A stretch of 64,000 nt of DNA, taken from contig JAJGOT010000034.1 of assembly GCA_022457155.1 (NCBI GenBank), positions 1,078,501 through 1,142,500 on the forward strand, read 5' to 3'. The position numbers and the translations under genes were made by a program. Each line of letters begins with the position of its first letter. Positions within the stretch are counted from its first letter, which is position 1. This stretch comes from Cladopsammia gracilis (lineage: Eukaryota > Cnidaria > Anthozoa > Scleractinia > Dendrophylliidae). This document shows, piece after piece, positions 45,681 through 57,017 of the stretch. A model generated the notes under the pieces. It was not told the origin of the DNA and did not search any database. It was given only the letters and a program-made list of their open reading frames with translations.

Positions 45681-47118
45681 TGATTTTTCAGATCAATTTC
45701 TCTGACCTTGCACGTAGATATGGCCTCATGGGAAAAACCAAAACAGGAAAAATGGTTGTGAAAGAGTTCCTGGCAAATAAAGGGATGAAGCTATCTCAAT
45801 TCAAACAGTTGAGACAGGGAAAGGCAGCAGCCAGACGGAAATTGAGACAAATGCAGGGTGGAGAGATTTCAGTACCAATCAGACAGTCAGAACTGAATAG
45901 AATCTCAGCGTACAACATGGTGTTCTTTTTTTGGTTGACTTGCATTGTCTAATTGTAAGAATCCAATAATCCATTCCAATATTCATCTTGAGAATTACGT
46001 GTAGTTACATTTTTGTGTCATCAATACTTAATTTTGTAATTCTTTAGTTCTTAGATTGAAGTTTAATTTCTATCTATGCGAATGGAATGTTAATAAATAA
46101 TTTATATAGAAATTTATTATGTTTTGTAGAGCAAAATTGAAAGTGGCAAATACGTTCTTTGTTAAACGATTGTGCCGCAAACATTCAAGAAGGTGACTTA
46201 ACAAAAGAGGGAACAATAAAGACAGAAACCTTCACATTATCAGACCGCAAGATTCCTCTTCTACAGATCAGAAAAAGTATGCTGGAAGGGCATAAGTCAC
46301 TGGGTGTGATGATCACTATAACTTGATGACAGAAGAGGAAGTCAGTGCTAGACTTGTGCAGCTTGGTGAGCAAACAAAGGAAGAAAGTCCACCTAAGATG
46401 AACGAGAGACTGAAAGGAATGGAAAGAAACAGACATCTCATGGTTTGGGGTGACAATTCCACTCTTCTTAACCATGGTCACCTTTTACTGACAGTCAATG
46501 CTGTATATGATGTGGCACTCTACCACACAAACGAAGAAATGAAGGCCAAAGGGAAAGACAGATGTACGATCTCTAGTGGAAAAACCTCACGTATACATAC
46601 TGGGGAGGTGTGGATCCGCTGACTCAGCTTGCCTACATAAAGACCAGAAATGCCTGTTTGCAAAGCCTGAATGTAGCAGTCACAACATCAAAGGGTGTAC
46701 AGATCACTGACACAATGCAGTTTTTCCATGGCGATGGCCCACAGCAGGAATTTGAGGCTGGAGAACACAAAGGTGGAGAACACAAAGGTGGAAAATGCCA
46801 GATGTGCCAGTTGCAGTGGGGATGCCAGAAAGTACAAGGACCTTGCAGTTTCTCTGGGTAGACCACACGTACGTCTATCAGAGCGCTTAAAAAGGGTTTT
46901 GCAAGGGCCTCCTGGACGAAACAAAAGGAACGGTGGCCTGAAACCATTGAAAGATCTTTGTCTGGAAGAGTTGAGGGTGGAATGCACTGCCCATGGCATA
47001 TCCTGTGATGGCCAAAAGAAAGAGTTGCTAGAAGTACTAAAGGATGAGATTGGCGGCATTCAACGGGTGCCTGCAATGATCTTTGACCAAGAAAAAACAG
47101 TGGCAGACCTTGATTTAG

Positions 47119-48425
47119 GTGAGAATGGTATTAACATGGTGTACTCTACATGGGATTGTGAGTATAAATTGCATTAATATATCTTTGACTGATCAATGGT
47201 ACCACATGATAATTGTTGCTCAGTCAAAGTGATATTCAATCAATCTCAATACCATAACCCCATCAACATGGCCAATTTTAAAACTTAGTGATGGGTGTGG
47301 GGGGGGGGGAGGGGTACAGTGGTTGCTGTCCTGATGGGCATGGCTTATTCTGAAATAGATTCGAGCTTTTTACCATTTTGACATGAAATGAAATATGTTT
47401 TGCCCAGTTCGACTGTTGGGTATGGATTTCTTCTGTTTTGGTATACAAAAGAAAATTTGGGTCTGAAATAGGGTGTGAATAATCTTATAATTTGGTCTGA
47501 AATAGATTACATGTAGGTTTCAGGCACATCAGACTAAAGAACAATTTTGATTATATCAGTTATCGATTACCTTTGTGTGCCTAGTCACGAACATAGTTAC
47601 AATGTTTATCTGTTTTTCCCATTGATTTGTTATGGGATCTTTTAGCGTCACCACGCGCATATAAAAGCTAAGTTAGCGTCCCTTTAAATCAGTGTTTCGC
47701 AAGATTTCGCCTTGACTAGAAGTACCTTGTTATTACTCGTTTTTAAACCTTTGGCACAAGCGGGACCGATATGTAAGTGATTTTTATAGTTTAATTTTAA
47801 TTTGTCTAAGTTTACTTTTCCACCTTGGGCGATATAGCACACTAATGTACGGTATTGTACAATAGTACAATTAATTGTCTTGAAATCAAAAGGAGTAAAT
47901 TGAAAAAAATGATACGCTTAGCCAGTAACGCCCACATTTTAGTCTTTGGGCTGTTAATCAGCCGAAAATGTTCAACTTGTAGCCGATCATTGAATCTCGA
48001 GTAGTTTTAACGTAGCCTTTCATGATTTGTTTATGTTAATTCACATTAATCGTCGTTATTTTTGTCACGTTATCAACGTAGGCACGTAAAGCGTTTCTTG
48101 TTCATGCCTTACGCATTATTTTCAAGTAGATTGATAGATTCGTTATGTTATTGTTATTTCAGTTTACAATCGTCATCGTCACTAAACTCTTTGATGCAAT
48201 AAACACCGTTAACCGTCACCCCTGTAATATAGTCCCACACTTCGAAATCACGCCTTAGCGACACCCCTCGAAGTTTTCGTCTCGTTTGTCGCAAGCGTCA
48301 CACACACCCTCAGCTATAAAAAGATTACCCCAAAAATAACGTAAATAAATACAATGTACATCACTAAAAGCTCTCAGAAGTAAACTGAGGATGGCCAGAC
48401 AACTTGGCATTTGCATTTTAAACAG
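47119..48425. other. Intron-like interval with G-rich dispersed repeat
   Basis: Bounded by a donor (gtgaga) and acceptor (aacag) of the decayed gene. Contains a g-rich tract at 47298-47318 followed by repeats of ggtctgaaata. A TATA-like cgcatataaaagc is present at 47657. Confidence 0.45.
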
Positions 48426-48780
48426 GAAACTATGAAGTCCTACCTACAGAGCCACTTCATGACATAAAAGAACACACAGCCAATGTCCTCACTAAGCTGC
48501 CTTCTCACCTTGAAAAAGAAGAAAACAATGCATTTAAAGACATAGCTAGGTTGTGATTATTGCCTTGCAGCTGTTATAGTGGCTCAATATTTAAGAGGTA
48601 ATTAAAATAAAATGTTTTGTAACTATAAAATGACTATCTTTCTTAGCATGTAGCAATTTCAAGAATGGAGTGTACACTCACTCAGTTATTATTAATTGTC
48701 CTCTGAGCATGAAATGTCAATTGAATATGCTAAATGTATCGTATTATACACAGAATGAATTGCGTTTTCCCCCAAAAATA

Positions 48781-48946
48781 CAGTGGAACCCCACCTTACT
48801 GTCACTCGTTAACACAGCCACCTCATTATTACGGCCCTTTTTTGTCCCAATGTGTATATATATCCGTTTATCAATTCACCCTGTTAATATGGCCAAATTG
48901 GCATGGCCCTGGTGGTGGCTGTACATGTATTAATGGGGTTCCACTG
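48781..48946. mobile_element. 166-bp mariner-type MITE, TA duplication
   Basis: cagtggaaccccacctt at 48781 and aatggggttccactg ending 48946, with TA at 48779-48780 and 48947-48948. Same length and similar ends as the MITE at 60221-60386. Confidence 0.85.
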
Positions 48947-48967
48947 TACTGCATTTTTTTCAAAATT

Positions 48968-49045
48968 TGTGACCCTCCACAGGATTTCATGTACTAAGGT
49001 GATGGCATGCACACGGTGCGTTAGCACGCTGTGACACGACACGCT
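48968..49045. repeat. End fragment related to the 37437-39718 element
   Basis: tgtgaccctccacaggattt followed by ggtgatggcatgcacacggt parallels the TIR at 37437 (tgtgac.ctccac, ggtgaatgcacggg), then gcacgctgtgacacg as in its subterminal region. Confidence 0.6.
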
Positions 49046-49144
49046 AATCATGCCAAGAGTTCTGATATGCGCATATTTAAATAGAAAAACAAAGTTACCG
49101 TGTTCCGTGTTAGTTACTATTATTGTTACCTGCTTAACATGCAA

Positions 49145-49240
49145 AAGCTTTGTTTTCTTGACATGGTGAAGCTTTGTTTTCTTGACACGGTAAAGCTTTG
49201 TTTTCTTGACATGGTAAAGCTTTGTTTTCTTGACACGGTA
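49145..49240. repeat. 24-bp minisatellite, four copies
   Basis: Unit aagctttgttttcttgacatggt with copies alternating catggt and cacggt. It lies at the 5' edge of the recombinase relic and generates repetitive ORFs on both strands. Confidence 0.9.
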
Positions 49241-49289
49241 AAGTTTTCTTTCCTTTTCAAAGTAAAGCTGCCAATACCACAAAGAAATA

Positions 49290-50130
49290 CGACAGAGGTT
49301 TCAACGCATGGAGAAAGTGGGCTTCGCAGTTTAAACAAATTGCAATATTTCCCGCATCTAGTGTGTATGTCTCTGTTTTTTCTTAGTTTAAAATTCAAGG
49401 ATCTGTTTCTTGTAGCATTATTGATGAAGTTCATTGTGGCCTTAAATGGGTTCATGTTTCAGCAGGGTCAGCCATTTGTGTTGCCATTAATAGAATCCGC
49501 AAAAAGGCTTCTCAGTGTTCCAATTAAAAAGAAAGAACCGTTGACTCCGGTCATTATTCAGCGCTTAGTTGCTCATTATGGTTTCACTTCTGCACAAGTT
49601 CTCATTTTGGGTGTTTTAGGTTGTGTAGGATTTTTTTGCTTTAACGAGTTAGTGAAATTACACAGGTGTGATTTTCAATATGAAGATTTTTATGAGAATT
49701 TTCGTTCAATGTAGTAAGACGGACATCTATAGAGACAGAGCTTGGGTCCTTATTGCTAAAACTTTAAGTCTACTTGTCCTGTTCTGTTAACTTTATGATA
49801 TTTTGCAACCGCTTCTTTTCCAGTAGATGGTGAAGCTTTTATTTTTCGTTCCCTCACTTTTTGCAGTGTAATGGATCTTACAAATTCTGTGGTACTGATC
49901 CATTGTCTTACTCTAGAGCATGTGAGATAGTGCTTGGTGCTTTTGATGCCATTGGCCTTCCCAAACAAGATTATGGTATTCATATCCTTAGAGCTGAAGG
50001 TGTCTCTGCTGCAGCTAATGCCAAAGTCACCGATAGATTGTTTAAAAGGCATGGGCAATGGAAATCGGATAGAACCAGAGATGGCTTCATCAAGGACAAT
50101 ATTCAATCGTTGTTGTCATTGGGTATTTAA
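49290..50130 (+). pseudogene. DIRS/phage-integrase-like tyrosine recombinase relic
   Basis: FNAWRKWASQFKQIAIFPAS (49293 on) is the core-binding start, then a frameshift, then SVPIKKKEPLTPVIIQRL and GFFCFNELVKLHRCDFQYED. A degenerate stretch 49715-49860 includes KTDIYRDRAWVLIAKT. The C-terminal ORF 49861-50130 has GTDPLSYSRACEIV, GIHILRAEGVSAAANAK (HxxR-like box: HILR) and RLFKRHGQWKSDRTRDGFI (the final box). There are several stops and frame changes. The HGQWKS and D(G)(F/Y) ending is typical of YR elements of the DIRS/Ngaro sort. Direct repeats at 50169 and 51839 fit such elements. Confidence 0.75.
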
Positions 50131-50168
50131 CTGACTTTTTTCCCATTGTTTTAGTTCGTATACAGCTG

Positions 50169-50252
50169 GTGTTGACACACCCCAATAGTGGCTGCCTATT
50201 GCATGATAAATGTTTTGTATTCGGTTGAGTGGGGCAGCAAATTAGAATATAA
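50169..50252 (+). repeat. 84-bp direct repeat, copy 1
   Basis: Starts gtgttgacacaccccaatag and ends attagaatataa. It begins 39 bp after the recombinase stop. Confidence 0.85.
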
Positions 50253-51838
50253 ATGTATTTATCATGGGTTACGTAAACCATCTCTGGAGTGTTATGTGCG
50301 ATGTTTATACAATGCTTTATTAGTGGGGCGTTGGTACATATATTGCGGTGCTTTCATTTACATTCATTTGAGTCTTACGACCATCTGTTTACCCTCTAAA
50401 TTAAATGCCCAATGATTAAGGTTTATTATATTTACAAGCCATTATAAGAATTGGTATATTTATTGTATTGATATTATACTTGCACATGTTCAGATTTTTG
50501 TTTAGCTTTATGCTGCATGGCTAGTTACAGTACCGGTCAAAGGTAAGTTGACAGTCTCAACTCAAAACTAGAAACTCTATCCTCAATCTTCAAGGTTTTT
50601 TGAGTTTTGAGAAAACGATAAATTTCTCGAAGACAGAACAACGGCAATTTCACACTGCTGCTTTTGTTTTGAGTGGCTTTTGTTTTGCTATCGCAATGCT
50701 ATGAGCTGCGAAACCTCCAGCAAAAAAAAACACTTGAAAAAACCTCTCACCGGCCTGCAAGAGAGAGTGAAAACCGGCGAGTTAAGTGCGAGATGCGAGA
50801 ATCAAATACACTGGTTGTCAAAATTGCTGGTTTGCACATGACATTACGACGGCCATGTTGGTGGTCAAGAACAAAAGCGTTTCTTTCCACTGGGAACTAA
50901 ACTCTATTTTCATGCAAATTCTGCGACATTGTATTGACCACCAACATGGCCGCCTTGTCGCATGGTTGCAAATCAAGAATAGTAAAATAATATGCCAAGC
51001 GTAGCAGTCTGTAATGCTTTAACTTTACTAAAACCTCGAATTTTCTTGGCAAATTAGAAAATCGTGAATTAAACAAAGTTTATGATAGCAGAATCGATAG
51101 GAATGGTGTGGTTTAAATGCTGAATGACATCAGTTAATATTCTTGTTTGCAGCGACTTTATTTTGCAAAAAACCTCCAGCAATGACTAGAATTTGCATAC
51201 CATCAAAATCAACTCCAGCCTCCAACAGGAAAATGTCACGCTTTCAAAACTAAAATTGGAAGTCTTCAATAAGACCAATATTCAAAATTAAAGTTCATTG
51301 CAAAAATGTAAAATATTAAAAGCAAATTTGCAAAAGAGCACTGAATTTGCATAGAGTGGGCATGCACATGCTTTGTAACTTGAAACCCCAGCAAACAGCG
51401 CATGATGCATGATGTTTAGATAAATACATTTCGCGAAGTTTCGCGGCCACATTTAGCCTTCCTATATAAATTCTTGTCGTTTTAATCGTCTAACTCTCAG
51501 ATGTATAGATTATTAAGTCATGTTAAAATCCAAATTTAAGAGGAAGTGTGCAAAAGAGAGAACGCTGAAACCACGACCATCGCTGTTTGATGATCAATCG
51601 TGTAAGTTCCTTGAAACAAAGACAAGTGCAGCCTTTTGTTAGTTTTCTAAATTAATAGAATGGCAAGCTTTTTGTTTTATCGTCTCAAAACTTAAGTTCG
51701 AGTCAAGTCGTTCGAGTTTCAAGTCACTGTCAACTTGCATTTGACCAGTACTTAATATCTAGTTGTGTGTTGAGTTTTCATTATTTTTTCTTGTAGTTTT
51801 GATTGTAAAGACACAATGAAGAGGGTCGCATATGGCGT
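50253..51838. other. Interval between direct repeats
   Basis: No ORF with a recognisable domain. If the repeats are ends of a DIRS/Ngaro-like element, this is its 3' or internal remainder. Around 50850-50955 an inverted repeat (ggccatgttggtggtcaa and its complement) marks a small nested element. Confidence 0.45.
50850..50955. repeat. Inverted repeat, 18-bp arms
   Basis: ggccatgttggtggtcaa near 50851 and ttgaccaccaacatggcc near 50935, with weaker pairing outward (acgac/gtcgc). Confidence 0.75.
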
Positions 51839-51922
51839 GTGTTGACACACCCCAATAGTGGTTGCCTATTACATGATAAATGTTTTGTATTCAGTTGAGT
51901 GGGGCAGCGAATTAGAATATAA
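51839..51922 (+). repeat. 84-bp direct repeat, copy 2
   Basis: Same as 50169-50252 with about four substitutions. Confidence 0.85.
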
Positions 51923-52714
51923 TAGTTTAGAGCAAATACACAATGACACTGCCCATTTCATTCTGTTCTTTCGAATATGGATGAGCAAATATTCACGATT
52001 AGCTTAATAAGGACCTTATAAAGAACAGTAAATTTGGCCTGCCTTAGGGTGAAGTATTGCCTTACATCTACTTGAGGTACAACACTTCATGGGGTTTGTA
52101 CTGTTAACAAATGGCAAAGAAACTTCCCTTGACATGGTTGGGTGAAAATGTAGGTTACTATAATTACTTCACTCTCTTTTTGCTCCAGCTGAAACAATTT
52201 TATTGTATTTTAGCATAGGTGATTTTAGGTAAGAGGTTCAATAGGTGGAGACTTTTGAAGCGGGTTGTAAACACTCTCCTCCTCCTAAATTGCTATTCTG
52301 ATACAGAGTAGTATGCTTGGAATGTCCATAATGGACAATATTGTCTCATTACCACGTTGATCCATTTCTCACTATAAGGATGGCCCATACCAGCTTACAA
52401 TTTACGACAGTATGCCGGATTTCCCACTTGAACTGGAAAGTTTGAATGCTGTTCCACAGAACACTACAGGCACAACAAGCACTGTTAAGGCACAGTAAGT
52501 ACAACAGGAGGTGGAAACTCTGAAAGTGCTGCAACAACTCAAAGTGACGCAGGTTCTTACAGGTAAATACCATTTAATAGAAGTGCAAATTCGTAGTTAT
52601 ACTAAATAATTATTTCTGGATTGTGTATTTTTTTTATGAGGGAACCCCAATCAGACCCGAGCTAATTTAAATGCTGAGCTATACCGTTACTGAATTTGAG
52701 GAGATATTCTGAAA
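51923..52714. other. Non-coding stretch
   Basis: A segment at 52380-52561 is open and ends at a donor-like cag|gtaaat, but I recognise no family. Confidence 0.35.
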
Positions 52715-53179
52715 ATGGGAGGTCACGATCACTGTTGTGTCGCTGGCTGTGACAACGACAAACGAAGACCAAAGGAAACCATCCAAAGAGAACATGTAGA
52801 AGAACTGATTTTTCACAGATTTCTTAAAGATGAAAGGAGCAGGTCTGTTTGGATTTCTCAGGTAAGAAAGGGTTTGGCAAATTTTAAGTGGGGCCAGGAA
52901 ACACTAGTCTGCTCCAATCATTTCCAGCAGGGCAAACCTACATGTGAGAATCCTTACCCATTTTTGTTTCTCTGCCCTCGAGACTTTGCATCTTCCTTGC
53001 TGAAAACGAGAAAGACAGTAAAGAAAGAGCTTTTTGCTGTCACAAATGAAAAGCCTAATCTAGCTGGTAAGCAATTTGCAAAGAACATGCCATCCTTTCA
53101 GGACCAATCTACCCAAGCCATTTTAGACCTACATGTAGCATTGCATTTCCACCATATTAATCGTGAAAGTTGTGTTTGA
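52715..53179 (+). pseudogene. THAP zinc-finger exon interrupted by a Gypsy LTR
   Basis: Translation begins MGGHDHCCVAGCDNDKRRP with CX4C spacing, then FHRFLKDERSRSVWISQVRKG, LVCSNHF (the CX2H pair of the C2CH finger) and NPYPFLFL in place of the usual AVPTIF. THAP fingers bind DNA and are the N-terminal domain of P-element and DDE4/ISL2EU transposases. The native reading extends to about codon 140 (53133), after which it runs into the LTR starting at 53134 and stops. Residues after QAILDL are therefore not original. No transposase core follows. Confidence 0.75.
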
Positions 53180-53265
53180 GTGTTCATGCGTGTGAAATAA
53201 ATAGAAGAACTTGATCTACAACATGGCTCCCATGGTCACTTCAATTCAAAGCTAGAAATCCTACA
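53134..53265 (+). mobile_element. Short Gypsy LTR (132 bp)
   Basis: Starts tgtagcattg, ends aatcctaca (TGTAG...CTACA ends), contains aataaat near 53196, and is followed at once by the primer site tggtgtcaga. Only the 5' LTR is present. Confidence 0.65.
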
Positions 53266-53277
53266 TGGTGTCAGACG

Positions 53278-53660
53278 TTGAGATATCTACGTGAAAACGA
53301 CATTGATCAACAACAAGAAATGGTGACACACACTATTGCACTGCCAGCTCCCTTCAATTTCAAGAATCGTAAAGAATGGCCAAAATGGATATGGCGCTTC
53401 GAGCGATATCGCATATCGACCAAACTCAACGAGAAGGACAAAATCCTGCAGATCAACACTATGATTTACTTCATGGGCGATGAAACACGATATTGTCAAG
53501 AGTTTTACTTTCGCGGAGGGAGACAAGAAGAAATATGCCAAAGTAAAAGAGAAATTTGATCAACATTTCATCATCAAGAGAAACATGATCTTCGAACGTG
53601 CAGCTCAAGAAAATGCTCTTACTGAGGTGACTTCAATGGATGCTGAACAAACTGAAAATT
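53278..53660 (+). pseudogene. Gypsy gag N-terminal fragment
   Basis: MVTHTIALPAPFNFKNRKEW and WRFERYRISTKLNEKDKILQ match the start of gag in short-LTR Gypsy elements of corals and other animals. A frameshift near 53505 leads to KKYAKVKEKFDQHFIIKRNM, still gag. It ends at 53660 where the LINE begins, so nucleocapsid and pol are missing. Confidence 0.7.
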
Positions 53661-53739
53661 AGTTAAGTCAATGAAGACAATTACTCGTCTTGCACAGCAA
53701 GGACTACTGGTGGACGCGACCACTTCTCGCCCGACCAGT

Positions 53740-54941
53740 AACAATTATGATATGCACACTCCAAATAGGCCTTGTACGGCCTTTTTTGCTGCAAAACTGT
53801 TTACATTGCACACTCAATTTTCAAAGCGTTTGCACAAGCAAATATCCCTGCCGAAGCTATTAGTTGTCTTCAGAGGAAGCAAAATGGTGAAGTTCTCGCG
53901 ACCTTTCACTCCACGTGATTTAAAGAAGAGTTCTTATGAATGAATGCTCTATCCCTCAGTGAGGACTCTTATGTGATTTAAGATATTGATAGACCTTTGA
54001 CTTATTAAACTATTTTTGATGCTCCTCACAAGTTACCAGACATGGCACCAATTGAACAACTTGCACCCTATTGTAAAGTTTTGTATCACCGTCGCGGCTG
54101 CTACAGTTTTCAACCTACCGTGTTAAATGGTTTATGCCACTATCACATGAGGGTTTTCAAACTGATACAAGCTTCCTGCATTTCAGAAAGATTCAGGTCT
54201 GCCTGCGGCATGATGGCCAAGTTGCCACAAGTCGCAAGAGTAAGCCGAGTGGCCATTTTGCCACAGCCTGTGACAATCACTATTGTTTCAATTGTGACTA
54301 TGGGCCATGAAGCTTCTGTTTGTCCTCAACAGCATTTGTGTTGTATTTGTAAACATGAAGGCCACAATGGAAAATATTGTCCACTTTCCTGGTTCAGAGA
54401 GCCAATTAGTCCGGTTATAGAAGACTCTTGTCCAGTTAATATTATGTATAGCCAGGCACCAATTCTCACGAAGAGATTATTTCCAACAAAGATGCTGTTG
54501 CAGCTACCGATATGTCGTGCAACACCTGGCTCGGGATGCCTTTGCAAGAGGTCTCGCAACAAGTGACACCCTACATAATTCTTCTGTTGAAGTTTCTCAA
54601 CTATTAATTTCTGTCCTAGATGAAAATGGCTTGATCCTTCCAGGAGAACCAGAACCCTAGAACTGTCTCAAGAGTCAATTGCTCAGAGTGAGTCTTCGGT
54701 TTTGATCCCCTCAGCTTCTCCTCACAAGCCTTGTGCCTCTTCAAGCCGACGCCAACCTGCTCATATTTCGGATCAACTTGTTCTCGCCACTGAACGACTT
54801 CACTCTGCACCAACTCTGGTCACCAGCAGATCACGCAGTAATTCAAAGGAGTGGGAGGAGGATATGGATGCCACAGCCTTGCTAAAACGCAAGGCTGAGG
54901 AATTCAAATCCTCCAAAAAGACCAACAGTAAAAAGAAATAG
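53740..54941 (+). pseudogene. Tx1/L1-type LINE ORF1
   Basis: ANIPAEAISCLQRKQNGEVL (about 53845-53905), then DIDRPLTYLTIFDAPH and the ORF 54042 onward (IEQLAPYCKVLYHRRGCYSF). It holds a zinc-knuckle region with GHEASVCPQQHLCCICKHEG and CPLSWFRE. After frame changes the C-terminus is lysine-rich (LLKRKAEEFKSSKKTNSKKK), ending at 54941. ORF1 proteins of this group bind RNA. Stops and frameshifts inactivate it. Confidence 0.75.
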
Positions 54942-55079
54942 AACAGTCATTCGACTCCTTTTTCCTGTTTATTTTTCAAAATCTTAAGTATTAACATGTG
55001 TGGTCTCGGGGACCCATGTAACGCACAGATAAATTTTTATATTATTCGTAATTTAAATTCTGATTTTTAATTTTCTCAA

Positions 55080-56830
55080 GAAACTCTTGTCGCTAAAGAC
55101 AACTATGTAAAACATTGTGCCTTTGGAAAGGACAAAGCTTTTGGTTGCCTGCAATCAGTAAACAAGGCGGCATGGGTATTTAGATCTCTGATTCTTTTGA
55201 TGGTGCTGTTATTTCGTGGAAAAAGGACTCAAATGGCCGTATTGTTAGCATTCTTATTAAAATTGGTAATGTTCGCCTTAATCTGGTAAATATTTATGCT
55301 CCCACTAATCTTACCAACCACAAATTGTTCTTTGAAAACACACAATTTCTTTTTTTCCAGTCGTCGGTATTATACTTAGCGGTGATTTTAATTATGATAA
55401 CGCTCTGGAAAAACTCGGGGGAAATGTTACTATTCATGATGAACATTCCTTTCTTAAATCAGATCTTCATTTTGTTGACATCTGGCGTAAGCTCCATCCT
55501 CGCGATCGTGAATTTACATGATTCAACATGATGCCCAATTTAGGGTGTCAGCTCCATTGTACAGCTCCATTGTATTAGGTAAAATTATGTATTCTAATAT
55601 ATTCCATGGTATTGTATTCTATTGTATTGTCGTTCTTTTGTGTTGTAATATTCTATTGTTTTAACGAGAGAATAAGTGTTACCCCTAAATTGTGCATGGT
55701 ATATTGTCAATGCCCACTTATCCATTGATAGCCGCTTACATGTAGATCATTTTTTTATTTTAAGAGAACTTGTTAATTGTAACATTTCTCCATGTCATTT
55801 TTCAGAACATGATTGTGTTAATTTTGTTTTTTTCTTGTGATCATTTTAATGTCTGCAGTCCAGGGGTGTGGAAGTTGAACAATGCTCTTTTGTCAGATGA
55901 AGAGCATTGTTCGATTAGCAGAAATTGTAAAGAAAATCATTTCAAGTTTTAAGCCTTTATTCCGTCTATGAAAGATTGGTAGGAGTTTTTAAAAGTTTCT
56001 GTTAAGGAGGAATCTATCGCTTTTGCTAAACGCTACCGCAAACAATGATTTGATAAAAAGGGTTATTTTCACCAACCGATTAATCCAGCTAAAACAACGT
56101 TTGGTACAAGGCGATGATTCCATTATATCTCAGATTAGCACCCTGGAATCTGAATTACTTGCATAAGCATCTCAATAACATGATGGTGTCAAAATCTGCA
56201 GTCATTCTAAATGGTCAGAAGGTGAGAAACCGATGCGCTATTTTTTTAAGCTTGAGCAAATAAAAGCCGATAAACAACGCATTGATTCTGTTTTCAACTC
56301 AGATGGTATTGAAGTTTTATCTCAAGCAGAACTCGCTCAAGCTCATGTTGATTTTTATATGACAATTTTTTCCAAAGAACCAATCAATGAAAATATCCAG
56401 GACGAATTATTGTCCAAAATGTCCTGTCAATTAAGGGATTCTGAACGCAACTTATGCGAAGGTGATTTGTTGTTATCCGAGGTCACTAATGCCGTGAAAT
56501 CTTTAAATCTGGATAAATCTCCTGGTCCAGATGGCCTTACCCTAGAGTTTAATCCCAAGTTTTGGGACTTACTTGGCCCAAACTTATCCAAATTTTTAAT
56601 TTGTGTTAACATGATTCCAAGCTTTGTGATTCTATGAAATCTACTGTTACCCGGTTTTTGTTTAAAAAAGGTGATAAAAAGTTACTGAAAAATTGGCGTC
56701 TGATTTCCTTAATGTGGATTATAAGATATGTTCAAAAGCATTGTCTTTTCGCCTTTCTAAAGTTTTGTACCAGGGTGCCAACATGCACATCTCAGTCAAT
56801 GGCTGGGTTTGAAATAAAGGAAAATAAAAG
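55080..56830 (+). pseudogene. Tx1/L1-type LINE ORF2, 3'-truncated
   Basis: Endonuclease remnants: WKKDSNGRIVSILIKIG and NIYAPTN (about 55215-55315), then LSGDFNYDNALEKLGG and SFLKSDLHFVDIWRKLHPRD (about 55376-55515), which are the conserved Asp-Phe-Asn and Ser-Asp-His-type boxes of APE-like endonucleases. RT start: ORF 56233-56637 with FFKLEQIKADKQRIDSVF and LNLDKSPGPDGLTLEF, then FLFKKGDKKLLKNWRLISL. It stops at about 56830, before the YxDD box. The DNA transposon boundary at 56849 follows at once. Confidence 0.8.
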
Positions 56831-57017
56831 TTGAACCAATGATAATATTCTTGGCTTGCACGTGACGTCAGTGTATTTTCCATATTTGGGTATCCGCCAT
56901 GTTGGGATTCCACCGCGGGTAAAATTTACATGTGTTTATTATGCATTTTGCCACCTCTGTGTACTATACGATGAATTCTGATCTCTGTGTGGGTTGTCGC
57001 CGAAAAAGACGGAACAG

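Larger units (their letters stand above)
44241..48557 (+). pseudogene. Decayed multi-exon cnidarian gene with SAP-like segment
   Basis: Coding blocks run in order on one strand. 44320-44950: RWKKYREIFQVVHKNLY, CKACDVHHFSHQSLFP and, in another frame, KKALKAATKEVYVKINAPF. 45692-45930: DLARRYGLMGKTKTG and QGGEISVPIRQSELN. 46165-46300: EGDLTKEGTIKTETFTLSD. 46323-46600: HLMVWGDNSTLLNHGHLLLT. 46680-47118: VQITDTMQFFHGDGP and the SAP-like LKDLCLEELRVECTAHGIS. 48426-48557: NYEVLPTEPLHDIKEHTANV. The last two join exactly (phase 1, tta g|gtgaga ... aacag|ga). Indels break several exons. I recall this block order from uncharacterised coral/hydrozoan proteins; no function is established. SAP-like segments usually bind DNA. 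Confidence 0.5.

Noticed and set aside
49100..49282. ORFs with LDMVKLCF or VKKTKLY repeats
   Set aside because: They come from the 24-bp minisatellite (divisible by three) and not from a gene.
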